A stretch of 32,881 nt of DNA from Opitutales bacterium. Its GTDB lineage: Bacteria > Verrucomicrobiota > Verrucomicrobiia > Opitutales > Oceanipulchritudinaceae. The notes beneath the pieces were generated by a model. It was not told the origin of the DNA. It searched no databases and saw only the letters and a list, made by a program, of their open reading frames with translations. Location of the stretch: the NCBI GenBank assembly GCA_020831585.1, contig JAFIGE010000045.1, positions 1 to 32,881 on the forward strand, in the 5' to 3' direction. Of the stretch, positions 16,315 to 24,567 are shown in pieces. A program made the translations under genes and the position numbers. Numbering within the stretch: the stretch's first letter is position 1; each line of letters starts with the position of its first letter.

Positions 16315-17628
16315 ATGTCATCCTCAAGAAAACGCTACGCGATAGTCGGTTTGGGTAGTCGCTCCTCCATGTTTTGGAAGGCCCTCACCGGGCCATACAA
16401 AGAAAGTGCCGAGTTGGTTGGTTTGTGCGACGTCAACCAGACGCGCATGGCCTACGTGAACCGGACACTTCTCGACGAGGGGAAACTCACCAAACCCGTT
16501 CCGACTTATCAGGCGGAGGCCTTTGATCAAATGGTGAAGGAGACCCGCCCGGATGTCATTATCGTGACAACGATTGATCGGTTGCATCACCGCTACATCA
16601 TCCGAGCGGCCGAGTTGGGCTGTGACGCCATCAGCGAAAAACCCATGACCACGGATGCGGAGAAATGTCAGCAAATTCTGGATACGTTGGCGCGCACGGG
16701 CCGGAAACTTCGCGTCACTTTCAACTATCGTTACTCGCCCGCCCGCTGGAAAGTCCGCGAACTCATTCGCGACGGAGTCATTGGCGATGTGAAGCAGGTG
16801 CACTTTGAATGGCTCCTCGATACCCGACACGGTGCGGATTACTTCCGCCGCTGGCACCGCGATAAGAGCAACTCGGGAGGGCTCATGGTGCACAAGTCCA
16901 CGCACCACTTCGATCTCGTCAACTGGTGGCTTGGGGCGCGCCCGGAGGTCGTTTTTGGTTTTGGTTCGCTTGCCTTCTATGGGCGCGAGAACGCGGAGGC
17001 CCGGGGTGTGCACGCCCCCTACTACCGCACCACCGGTGCACCGGGTGGGGAGAAGGATCCTTTTGCTCTCGACCTGAGAAAAGTCCCGCAAATGAAGGCC
17101 CTCTACCTCGACGCGGAGCATGAAGATGGCTACCTCCGCGACCGTAATGTTTTTTCCGATGGCATCAGTATTGAAGATACCATGAACCTGCTCGTCCGCT
17201 ACGATACCGGTGCGCAGATGTCCTACTCGCTCGCCGCCTACTGTCCGTGGGAGGGCTATCGGGTGATGTTTACGGGCACAAAAGGACGCATCGAGTTGCA
17301 GGATGTTGAGCGTCCTTATGTCAGTGGTGACGGGACGGAGAGCGGGGAGTCCTTGCAGAAGGGAAAAAACATCATCGTTTATCCTCATTTTGCGGAAGCC
17401 TATTGCGTAACGCCCGCAGCGGCCGTTGGCGGCCATGGCGGGGGAGATACGCCCCTCCTCGACTCTCTTTTCGGACCGCAGGAGAATGCCGTCGAAGATC
17501 CGCTCGGACTGGCTGCGAATGAAGTCGATGGAGCGTGGTCTATCCTCACCGGAATCGCGGCCAACCGCTCCTTCGCCACCGGGCTTCCGGTATTTACCCG
17601 CGAGTTGGTTCGGTTTCCACAGCAATGA
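16315..17628 (+). CDS. Gfo/Idh/MocA-family NAD(P)-dependent oxidoreductase
   Basis: A 437-residue oxidoreductase of the family that acts on sugars, inositols and related polyols. The N-terminal Rossmann segment is YAIVGLGSRSSMFWKAL, with an acidic end of strand 2 (LVGLCDVNQTR). The family EKP motif is at 108-110 (ISEKPM), with the Lys used in catalysis. The second domain contains GGLMVHKSTHHFDLVNWWLG, where a His-rich H-x3-H-x-D stretch provides the usual catalytic His. The C-terminal part PLGLAANEVDGAWSILTGIAANRSF is typical. There is no signal peptide, so it is cytosolic. It is divergent from an AraC regulator. The fragment of a sugar symporter beyond that regulator suggests this was a sugar catabolic locus. 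The substrate cannot be told from the sequence. Confidence 0.9.
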   Translation: MSSSRKRYAIVGLGSRSSMFWKALTGPYKESAELVGLCDVNQTRMAYVNRTLLDEGKLTKPVPTYQAEAFDQMVKETRPDVIIVTTIDRLHHRYIIRAAELGCDAISEKPMTTDAEKCQQILDTLARTGRKLRVTFNYRYSPARWKVRELIRDGVIGDVKQVHFEWLLDTRHGADYFRRWHRDKSNSGGLMVHKSTHHFDLVNWWLGARPEVVFGFGSLAFYGRENAEARGVHAPYYRTTGAPGGEKDPFALDLRKVPQMKALYLDAEHEDGYLRDRNVFSDGISIEDTMNLLVRYDTGAQMSYSLAAYCPWEGYRVMFTGTKGRIELQDVERPYVSGDGTESGESLQKGKNIIVYPHFAEAYCVTPAAAVGGHGGGDTPLLDSLFGPQENAVEDPLGLAANEVDGAWSILTGIAANRSFATGLPVFTRELVRFPQQ

Positions 17629-17710
17629 AACGGCTTATTCTTCCGGTTTGCGGACTCCCTTTCGGCAAAGTCGACGCCTGCCTTGTGCGGCAAAAGCTGG
17701 CGCTTCTATA

Positions 17711-17840
17711 GTCGATCTGCTTGAGCGGTTGACCGCAGCGGAAGGGCGCTACCAGGCGTTTGCACGCCTGACTCGTCGCCCGTGGCCCTCGCAAATCCGG
17801 AACCGCTCCGCCGCCGCCGCCCGGTGATAAATCAACCGGG
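17711..17840 (+). repeat. Two-hairpin dispersed element, copy A
   Basis: It consists of a 23-nt hairpin at 17711-17733 (arms GTCGATC / GGTTGAC), an 86-nt spacer, and a 21-nt hairpin at 17820-17840 (arms CCCGGT / ACCGGG around GATAAATCA). The inverted copy is at 28867-28995. The first hairpin with its flank agrees at 27 of 32 positions and the second at 20 of 24, and the spacer is 86 versus 85 nt. It fills the space between the convergent Gfo/Idh and gcvP genes, and no gene is seen in 17629-17921. Confidence 0.75.
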
Positions 17841-17921
17841 CTACGATCCACCGACCGACCGCGCGGCGGGCATTTCAACTCGACGCCGCTTGGCCGTTCT
17901 CCCGACACGCCCTTTCCCGCT

Positions 17922-20900
17922 TTACACAGTCAACAGACTGGCGGCTTCGCGAATGCGTTGCCGGATCTCCGAAACCGGAAGCCGGGCGATTTCCGCCGGT
18001 GGAAGACGGTTTGGATGAAGCGGGGGAAGCTCGCTGAGTGTTTCGCGGAATTGGGGTTGGCGGTTGGCGGCCACATCGTCGATGCGCCCCACTGGCGTGA
18101 AGAGCGGGACAACGCGGAGGATCTCCGGCTCGGTGCGGATGACATCGGCAATGGCTTCCACGGCCTCGCAGAAGCGGTCAAGCTCGGCGCGGCTGTAAGT
18201 CTCGGTGGGCTCGATCATGAGGCCGAGGGCCTCCGGCCACGCCACCGTGGGCGCGTGAAAGCCGAAGTCGAGGAAGAGTTTGCCAATGCGCCCGACAGCG
18301 AGATTCGGCGGGATACCCACCTTCTCCAGCCGCGCAAAGTCTTCCTTCGTGAGCGTGAGGATAAACTCATGCATGCGCGGTTGGGTGTCGGCACCGGCGG
18401 GGAGGGTGGGGAGGGACTGCTTCAACCGTGCGTGGCAATAGCGGGCGCTGAGCACGGCGAGAGCGGTCATGCGGGGCACACCGGCGCGCCCGAGACGACG
18501 CAGATAGGTGTAGGCCCGCACCTTGTGGGCGAAGTTACCCCAATGGCGATGAAAACTCCCGATGCTTTTTGCCGGGGTGAAGGGAATGAAGCGGTCGCCC
18601 TCGTGCCGGATTTGCTTGCCCGGCAGGTAATCGACGAGGCGTTCGCTCACAGCCACGATGGCATCTCCCGGACCGCCGCCGCCGTGGGGAATCGTCCAGG
18701 TCTTGTGGAGGTTGTTGTGCACGGCGTCCACGCCCATCGCCCCGAGGTCGCACCAACCGGCGATGGCGTTCATGTTCGCCCCGTCCATGTAGACAAGGCC
18801 CCCGGCCGCGTGAACTTTTTCGGCGATTTCGCGGAAGCGGGTTTCAAAGAGGCCGCAGGTGTTGGGATTGGTCACCATGATCCCCGCGAGGTGCGGGCCG
18901 TATTGGGCCATTTTCGCCTCGAAGTCGGCCATGTCGATGAGGCCGTCCCCGTCACTTTGAAGCAGGACAATACCGGCCTGGCGTCCGTCCACGCGGCGGG
19001 ATTTGTAGCCCGCCATGATGGCTGTGGCGAAATTGGTCCCGTGGGCGGAGGCGGGGATGAAGATGACATCGCGGTGCGCCTCGCCACGGTCGGCGTGGTA
19101 GGCTTGGAAGAGCTTGATGCCGACCAACTCGCCTTGCGCGCCGGCCACCGGCTGGGTCGTCACGCCGGGGAGGCCCGTGATCTTTTTGAACCATTCCTGA
19201 ATCTCAAAGAGGACCTCGAGCGAGCCCTGGGCGTCCGCTTCCGGGGCGAGTGGGTGAATATCGGTGAAGCCTGCGAGACCCGCCGCGTAATCATTGATCA
19301 ACGGATTGTATTTCATCGTGCAGGAGCCGAGCGGGTAACACGCGTCGTCGGGGCTCACATTGAGGGCGGCGAGGTCGCTGTAATAGCGGCGCAGGGTCGC
19401 CTCGTCGAAGCCGGGGAGCTGCGCGGAACCCTCCCGGAGAAGAGCCTGCGGAATGTCCGCCAGGCCGCCACCGGCGGGCGATCCGGAGTAGCCGCGCGCC
19501 GCGAAGAAAGCTACAAGTGCCTCAATATCGGCCTCGATATCGGTGAAGGTCAGCTTGATCAGGGAGCGGCTTCCGGAGACGCGGTCAGAAACATCCACGC
19601 CCAAGTGCAAACCGGCTTCAGCGGCCGCCGCGATTGCCGCGGCGGCGGGTTCGGGTAGTTCGAGAACGATCTCGTTGAAGCAAGCGGCTTCAGGGAAAGC
19701 GAGCCGCAGGCCGGGCAGGCCGAGGAGGCGCTCAGTGGCCGAACGGGCTTGCGTGAAGCCCTTGCGAATGGCCGCGGCCATGCCCGTCTCACCCCGCGCG
19801 AGCATCGCGGCCCCGGCGAGCGTGGCGAGAAATGCTTGATTGGAGCAAATGTTGGAAGTCGCTTTGTCTTTGCGGATGTGTTGCTCGCGGGTACTCAGGA
19901 CCATCACGCAACATTCACGCCCGTCCTCGTCGACGGCCTTGCCGATGTATCGCCCGGGCGTCTGGCGCACGTCGTTGCGGTGCGCTTCATCGGTGCGCAC
20001 TCCAAAGAGGCCGAGGCCCGGCCCGCCAAAGTTCGGCCCGATGGCGAGGTGCTGCGCCTCACCGACAATCATGTCCGCTCCCTTGGCCCCGAAGGCCATT
20101 GGCGGCACGAGCCCACCCGTCGCCAGAAGGAAAGGATCGATCACGGCGATAGCCTTCGTCCCGAGCGCGTGAATGCCGTCTGTCAGGGCATGGACATCTT
20201 CGAGAAGGCCGAGCTTGTTGATCTGGGGGAAGATCACCGCAGCGAGGTGTCCGGCGGGCTGCGCGGCCGCGAGTTGCTGGAGCGCGGCAAGGTCGGTTCG
20301 ACCCGTAGCCGGATCAATCGGCGCGAAGAGCAACTCGATTTCGGTGTGGCGGGCGAGGGTTTGCACCACTTCCAGATCGCCGGGGAAGAGGGCCTCGGAA
20401 AGAATGACGGACCTGCCTTGGCGGCTCAGCCGGAGGGCCGTGCAAATCGCTTCGAAGATGGCCGTCGAACGCTCGTAAAGAGAGCTATTGATAGCATCAA
20501 AGCCCGTCAGTTGCCCCATGGCGCACTGGTAGATCCAGTGGGAGAGCAGGGTGCCCTGCGAACGCTCCGGTTGATAGGGCGTGTAGGCCGTGGTGAGATT
20601 GCGAAGATTGGAGACGAAGGGCACGATCTCCGGCACGGTGTAGGCGTGAAGGCTGTCGCCGATGAAGGACGGGCGCACCTTGTTGCGCGCTGCGACCGCT
20701 TCCACGTGCGCGCGGAGGTCTTCGTAAGACAGCTCATCGGGTAACTCCGGAGCCTCCGCGAAGCGGCTCTCCGCCGGAATGTGCGCGTAGAGGTCGGCCA
20801 AGCGGTCGGCCCCCACGGCTTCGAGCATGCCCTCAATGTCCGCTTCGGTCGCGGAAATGTAGTGCCGCTTGAGCTCGCGGGGATACACATGTGGATCGTA

Positions 20901-20936
20901 AGGAAGGTTGGATTGGGCAATCATCTTTACAGGCAT
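17922..20936 (-). CDS. gcvP: Glycine dehydrogenase (decarboxylating), P protein, fused PA-PB form
   Basis: The PLP-dependent decarboxylase of the glycine cleavage system. The 1004 residues contain both halves. The N-terminal half (about 1-480) carries YTPYQPERSQGTL and REQHIRKDKATSNICSNQAFLA, typical of subunit 1. The C-terminal half (about 500-1004) carries LGSCTMKYNP, IPASAHGTNFATA, YMDGANMNAIAG and NLHKTWTIPHGGGGPGD, in which Lys745 should hold PLP. Sequence features such as KYNPLIND and HKTWTIPHGGGGPG look like the split GcvPA/GcvPB type rather than the E. coli single-chain type, so this may be a fusion of the two-subunit form. The start is 20936, with ATG 20924 as an alternative. It is divergent from nth; gcvT, gcvH and lpd are not nearby. 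No glycine riboswitch is visible in the 93-nt upstream gap. Confidence 0.93.
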   Translation of the reverse strand: MPVKMIAQSNLPYDPHVYPRELKRHYISATEADIEGMLEAVGADRLADLYAHIPAESRFAEAPELPDELSYEDLRAHVEAVAARNKVRPSFIGDSLHAYTVPEIVPFVSNLRNLTTAYTPYQPERSQGTLLSHWIYQCAMGQLTGFDAINSSLYERSTAIFEAICTALRLSRQGRSVILSEALFPGDLEVVQTLARHTEIELLFAPIDPATGRTDLAALQQLAAAQPAGHLAAVIFPQINKLGLLEDVHALTDGIHALGTKAIAVIDPFLLATGGLVPPMAFGAKGADMIVGEAQHLAIGPNFGGPGLGLFGVRTDEAHRNDVRQTPGRYIGKAVDEDGRECCVMVLSTREQHIRKDKATSNICSNQAFLATLAGAAMLARGETGMAAAIRKGFTQARSATERLLGLPGLRLAFPEAACFNEIVLELPEPAAAAIAAAAEAGLHLGVDVSDRVSGSRSLIKLTFTDIEADIEALVAFFAARGYSGSPAGGGLADIPQALLREGSAQLPGFDEATLRRYYSDLAALNVSPDDACYPLGSCTMKYNPLINDYAAGLAGFTDIHPLAPEADAQGSLEVLFEIQEWFKKITGLPGVTTQPVAGAQGELVGIKLFQAYHADRGEAHRDVIFIPASAHGTNFATAIMAGYKSRRVDGRQAGIVLLQSDGDGLIDMADFEAKMAQYGPHLAGIMVTNPNTCGLFETRFREIAEKVHAAGGLVYMDGANMNAIAGWCDLGAMGVDAVHNNLHKTWTIPHGGGGPGDAIVAVSERLVDYLPGKQIRHEGDRFIPFTPAKSIGSFHRHWGNFAHKVRAYTYLRRLGRAGVPRMTALAVLSARYCHARLKQSLPTLPAGADTQPRMHEFILTLTKEDFARLEKVGIPPNLAVGRIGKLFLDFGFHAPTVAWPEALGLMIEPTETYSRAELDRFCEAVEAIADVIRTEPEILRVVPLFTPVGRIDDVAANRQPQFRETLSELPPLHPNRLPPAEIARLPVSEIRQRIREAASLLTV

Positions 20937-21029
20937 TCCCTTCGCGTCACTTTCCTCAACCGTTTAACGCACAAACCGGGAAGCACCCCTTCCCTTCGGC
21001 TGGAAAAATGAATACACGACCGGAAAATC

Positions 21030-21683
21030 ATGACTAAACGACAGCGAGCTGAATTTGTCCACCGCCGACTGGATGAATTATTCCCCGAAACCCCGATTCC
21101 TCTGAACCACACCGACGCCTTCACGCTGTTGGTCGCCGTCCTGCTCAGCGCGCAGTGCACGGACGTGCGTGTGAATGAGGTGACACCCCGGCTCTTCTCG
21201 CTCGCCTCTACGCCGGAGGTCATGGCTGCGCAGCCCGTCGACACCATCCTTGAAATCGTGCGCCCATGCGGTCTCGGGCCGCAAAAGGCGGCGGCCATCT
21301 CCGCCCTCTCGAAGATCCTTGTGGCCGATTTTGGCGGCGAGGTGCCCGCCGATCTGGCGCAATTGGAAACGCTCCCCGGCGTTGGTCACAAGACCGCCCA
21401 GGTGGTCATGGCGCAAGCCTTCGGTGTGCCCGCTTTTCCTGTGGACACCCACATCCACCGCCTCGCCCAGCGCTGGGAGCTGAGCTCGGGCAGAAACGTG
21501 CGCGAAACCGAACGGGACCTGAAGAGCCTTTTTCCCGAGGAGTCGTGGAACCGACTGCACCTCCAGATTATCTTTTACGGGCGGGAGGTTTGTCCCGCTA
21601 GGCGCTGCGATGGCCTCGCCTGCGAACTCTGCCAATCCCTTTTCCCGGGGCGCAAACGGCCGCGGCCGGTGAACAAAGCCTGA
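21030..21683 (+). CDS. nth: Endonuclease III (DNA glycosylase/AP lyase)
   Basis: It removes oxidised pyrimidines in base excision repair. The 217 residues match the family. The helix-hairpin-helix LPGVGHKTA contains catalytic Lys121, and PVDTHIHRLAQR contains catalytic Asp139; E. coli uses Lys120 and Asp138. The N-terminal LLVAVLLSAQCTDVRVNEVTPRLF is typical. The C-terminal Cys cluster differs: VCPARRCDGLACELCQ has spacings C-x4-C-x4-C-x2-C rather than the usual C-x6-C-x2-C-x5-C, so [4Fe-4S] binding may use a variant arrangement. It is divergent from gcvP with 93 nt between. Confidence 0.94.
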   Translation: MTKRQRAEFVHRRLDELFPETPIPLNHTDAFTLLVAVLLSAQCTDVRVNEVTPRLFSLASTPEVMAAQPVDTILEIVRPCGLGPQKAAAISALSKILVADFGGEVPADLAQLETLPGVGHKTAQVVMAQAFGVPAFPVDTHIHRLAQRWELSSGRNVRETERDLKSLFPEESWNRLHLQIIFYGREVCPARRCDGLACELCQSLFPGRKRPRPVNKA

Positions 21684-21893
21684 CGGCGGGCAGTCGGTTG
21701 CGCCGTGAGATTACCCCAAAAATCAACTGGATCTTTGGCGCACGCGCGTGGACACGGATTTTAGGCCGTGGCTTTTGCCGGGATTTTGACCATGGATTTC
21801 CTGGATGATATGGACCCGGAGAGTGGGGCTTTTGCGTGGGCTCGGATTCGGAGGTGGAGCAGGTGGGTGTGATCACAAAGGCTGTCACCTCTT
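21684..21893. other. Intergenic stretch without a supported gene
   Basis: Between nth and the RAYT. Short frames exist but show no domain. An ACACGGATTTTAGGCCGTGG imperfect inverted repeat lies near 21750. I see no tRNA or terminator here. Confidence 0.45.
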
Positions 21894-22892
21894 TCAGTTG
21901 CGTTTATCTGCGGTTGCGACCGTCGCGAAGTCGGCACCACCGTCCTCCATCAGCGGTTTGGGCTTCCTTCCCCTTCGAAAGCCCAGCCAGCCATTGGCCG
22001 CACAGAAGCTCTCTACCCAGGCTACCGACCCCACCGCCCAGCTCTCGCTGAAGGCGCGGATCTTCGAGAGAAGCCCCGATTCTTCCGCCAAACCCGCTAC
22101 AGGCATCGCTTTCTCCTTCGTTGCACCGGCTGCTGTGCTCCTCTGATTCCTTCGAAGAGGCCGCGCTCCCGGTCCCATCCGGCTGCACAGCCGCGTACGG
22201 TAGCGCTCGTGCCATTGGGTCGTCCAAGTCATCTTGCCCTCAGTCCGGGCGATCCCCCGCCGTGCAGCCGAGCCACCCGCGCACGCCTCCCCGAAACCAC
22301 TGAAGCCATAGGCCCCCGCGTCCTCCACCAGCCCCGCCCGCACCGGGTTCAAATCAATATACGCCGCCACCATCCTTTGCGCCGCCGTATCCGCCTCCAC
22401 CACCACGCTGCGGAAACGCTCCGCCCAGAAAGTCCCCACCGTGTCGTGCTTCTGATTATACCATAAAGTAAACCGCGTTTTCACCTCCCGCATAAAGACA
22501 GACACATCCCCCATCCGCGCCTTCAGCCGTCGACGGATACCCTCTGCGGAGCTTCCGTTCTTCTTCAGAATGACCTCCAGATCATCCGCATCCAACCCCA
22601 GCGAAGCGCAACGCGTCCCCCCATAGAGCGCCCGAAACCGCGTCACCAGACCCGCATCGTCCAAATCCTCCGTCTCCTTCGGATCCAGCCGCACGAAGAT
22701 ATGAAAGTGATTCGCCATAAAGCAATACGTCAGCACCTCCATTCCTGCGAACGCCGCCTGCGAGCGCATGATATGGCGCATCGCCTTCATCGCCTCCTCA
22801 TCCATCAGCCGTCTTTTCTGCACCACCCTCGAAATAAGGTGGTGGCACGCTAGTCGCGGATACTTCAATCTTCGGCAAAACCTTCTGCTCAT
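21894..22892 (-). CDS. REP-associated tyrosine transposase (RAYT), apparently complete copy 2
   Basis: A Y1/HUH nuclease of 332 residues. The HUH motif is H62-F-H64 in MANHFHIFVRL. The likely catalytic Tyr is Y145 in RFTLWYNQKH, followed by the family block GTFWAERFRSVVVE and AAYIDLNPVRAGLVEDAG. All expected motifs are intact, so it may be active. Beyond about residue 205 the protein has a long C-terminal extension that is not recognised; copy 3 at 13090-13354 shares its first part at the DNA level. The start is the ATG at 22892, conserved in copy 1; the frame opens four codons earlier at 22904. A perfect 15-nt palindrome lies 41 nt upstream, and a REP-like repeat lies about 200 nt upstream at 23097-23190, both plausible substrates or control sites. 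Confidence 0.9.
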   Translation of the reverse strand: MSRRFCRRLKYPRLACHHLISRVVQKRRLMDEEAMKAMRHIMRSQAAFAGMEVLTYCFMANHFHIFVRLDPKETEDLDDAGLVTRFRALYGGTRCASLGLDADDLEVILKKNGSSAEGIRRRLKARMGDVSVFMREVKTRFTLWYNQKHDTVGTFWAERFRSVVVEADTAAQRMVAAYIDLNPVRAGLVEDAGAYGFSGFGEACAGGSAARRGIARTEGKMTWTTQWHERYRTRLCSRMGPGARPLRRNQRSTAAGATKEKAMPVAGLAEESGLLSKIRAFSESWAVGSVAWVESFCAANGWLGFRRGRKPKPLMEDGGADFATVATADKRN

Positions 22893-22932
22893 GCTACGAC
22901 TCAAACACTTGCTTAGTGTCTGTCAATGGTGC

Positions 22933-22947
22933 AATGTTCAGAACATT
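22933..22947. repeat. RAYT-upstream palindrome, copy 2 (perfect)
   Basis: AATGTTCAGAACATT: perfect 7-nt arms around a central A, followed by an A run, 41 nt upstream of the complete RAYT start codon. It is the best-preserved of four copies in the window. Confidence 0.75.
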
Positions 22948-23096
22948 AAAAAATACAAACCAATCGTAGGTTTTGGTTGTTTGCGTTGGATTATCAATGG
23001 CTATGAGGCACCCAGCCGTAACTGAGTAGTTGAAGGCCGGAATGTAGCTATTCCCCTCCATGAAGAGGAGTGAGGGAGAAAGCCTTCGCTGAGTCC

Positions 23097-23190
23097 CACG
23101 TAGCAGGGGGCCAAAATGGCCGCCCTGCTTCTATGGACGACGCGCACCAAACAGCGAAAGGAAAAACCCGTTGCGTATCCAAACAGTGTC
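23097..23190 (-). repeat. REP-like repeat, copy B
   Basis: The inverted partner of 8585-8680. The terminal palindrome is at 23102-23129 (outer arms AGCAGGG / CCCTGCT, inner GGCC / GGCC around AAAAT) and matches the other copy at 26 of 28 positions. The flank to 23190 shares TTTGGATA, GCAACG and TTTCGCTG blocks on the minus strand. It lies between the complete RAYT and the HAD gene. No protein gene is supported in 22893-23228. Confidence 0.75.
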
Positions 23191-23228
23191 AAGATCGCTT
23201 CTCCGGAGCAAGGAGTCCAGTCCTGAGG

Positions 23229-24131
23229 CTACCCAAGCGCCCGACCGATCTCTTGGAGTTGATGGAGGACGAGGTCCGGCTGGAGGCGGGCGAGGGCGGG
23301 ATCTTCCTTGCGCAGACGCAGGGAGCGGGCGTCGCCGGCAAAGAGGGCCGTGCGGAAACCAAGCGCGGCGGCGGGTCCGATGTCGTTGCGCATGTCGTTG
23401 CCCACGTAGAGGACATCCCCGGGAGCGAGGTCATGCTTTTCGAGAGCGGCGGCGAGCTTGGCGTAGAGCGCGGTGGAGGGTTTGCCCTCGCGTTCCTCGA
23501 AGGAATAGACCCGCAGATCGGGCAGGAATCCTGCCGCTTCAAGGGGTTTTTCCAGAAACGCTTCCAGCATGATGGGCGTGTAAAACTGGGCGTTGGAAAC
23601 GATGCCGAGGGGCAGGCCCGCCGTTTGCAAACGGGAGAGTTCCCCGGCCAGGCCGGGCATGGGGGCAACGGGATTGAGGCGGCATTCCAGCTCAATCGCG
23701 AGGGTCTCGATGAGGTCGGCTGGGAGGGTCGCGGGGAGGCGCTTGCGCTCCGTCAGCTCCCGGAGAAAATCGCGCCAGACCTCGCGGATCTCGACTTCCG
23801 GAAATTCGATTTTCCGCTCCGCCCGTATACGCCCCTGATGGGCGCGGACGGTCTCGAAAAATTGCGCGGGTATGCCTTCCGCCCCGTCCGCGAGGGGATG
23901 CCCCACCGCCGCAAACGCTTCCTTGAAGGCCGCCGAGCGGTCGTTTTTCTCCGCGAGGCTGATGTCGCCGGAACCTGAAATGACAAGGGTGCCGTAAATA
24001 TCAAATACGACTGCGCGGATGCCTTTGAGCTTTGGCAGGTGCGGCGGATGGTCGGTGGCAAGGGGCTCCAGCGGGTGGGCGGCCGCTTGCTCGCGGAAAC
24101 GTTGAAGGTGGCGGGCTTTTGCAGGCATCAT
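23229..24131 (-). CDS. HAD-superfamily hydrolase, last gene of the gpgS operon
   Basis: About 300 residues. Motif I is VVFDIYGTLV with nucleophile Asp44. The +2 position is Tyr instead of Asp, as in dehalogenase-type HADs (FDxYGTL). Motif II is IVSNAQF, the Lys is in EREGKPSTALY, and motif IV is YVGNDMRNDIGPA. A helical cap of about 120 residues follows motif I, and the first 38 residues are an extension before the fold. It begins 10 nt after the DUF983-like gene and ends the operon. The context suggests a phosphatase for a phosphorylated glycoside made by GpgS or the GT4 enzyme. The Tyr at +2 is unusual for a phosphatase, so this is uncertain. Either of the first two ATGs (24131, 24128) may be the start. 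Confidence 0.85.
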   Translation of the reverse strand: MMPAKARHLQRFREQAAAHPLEPLATDHPPHLPKLKGIRAVVFDIYGTLVISGSGDISLAEKNDRSAAFKEAFAAVGHPLADGAEGIPAQFFETVRAHQGRIRAERKIEFPEVEIREVWRDFLRELTERKRLPATLPADLIETLAIELECRLNPVAPMPGLAGELSRLQTAGLPLGIVSNAQFYTPIMLEAFLEKPLEAAGFLPDLRVYSFEEREGKPSTALYAKLAAALEKHDLAPGDVLYVGNDMRNDIGPAAALGFRTALFAGDARSLRLRKEDPALARLQPDLVLHQLQEIGRALG

Positions 24132-24141
24132 GGGAAGCGTC

Positions 24142-24567
24142 TCAGTGGTTGTCGCCCTTTTCGTCCTCCGGGCGGTGGCGCATTTCCTGGGTGAGCACGC
24201 TGTAGTAGATACCCACCCACAGGCTTTTTGTGAAGCGGAAGGTGAAGACGGGGAGAAGAATGACGCCGCCGAGAGAAAGGAAAATAGCTGTTTTCAGGCC
24301 AAGGATGCCCACAACGAAAAGGATCGCGATGGGCAAAACCCAGAAGATGCACGCGAGCGCATAGGCCAACGGCACGGAACCGTAGCTCCAGCCGTCTTCC
24401 ATTTCGAGGGGAAGATCGCAGTTCGGACAGCGGGTGTGTAGCCGGAAAGTAGATACATAGAGAGGGCTGTGCTCGCAGCGGGGGCACTGCCCGCGGATTC
24501 CACGCCTGAAGGCAAGGCCGCGTGGAATGGAGTCGAGCGCGCTCGGCGATGGGCGAACCGGTTTCAT
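24142..24567 (-). CDS. DUF983-like small zinc-ribbon membrane protein
   Basis: 141 residues. A four-Cys ribbon opens the protein (GQCPRCEHSPLYVSTFRLHTRCPNC), followed by DLPLEMEDGWSYGSVPLAY. Two transmembrane helices lie at about 70-90 and 93-115 (ALACIFWVLPIAILFVVGIL, AIFLSLGGVILLPVFTF). This layout resembles DUF983 proteins, whose function is unknown. Its ATG overlaps the end of the GT4 gene by 4 nt, implying translational coupling, and the HAD gene follows after 10 nt. Any role in solute synthesis is only suggested by this position. Confidence 0.78.
   Translation of the reverse strand: MKPVRPSPSALDSIPRGLAFRRGIRGQCPRCEHSPLYVSTFRLHTRCPNCDLPLEMEDGWSYGSVPLAYALACIFWVLPIAILFVVGILGLKTAIFLSLGGVILLPVFTFRFTKSLWVGIYYSVLTQEMRHRPEDEKGDNH

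Noticed and set aside
17958-20744. Long plus-strand frames across gcvP (566 and 331 codons)
   Set aside because: They lie entirely antisense to a clear glycine decarboxylase and have no family features.
20937-21029. Possible glycine riboswitch upstream of gcvP
   Set aside because: The gap is only 93 nt, shared with the nth promoter, and no tandem glycine aptamer pattern is visible.
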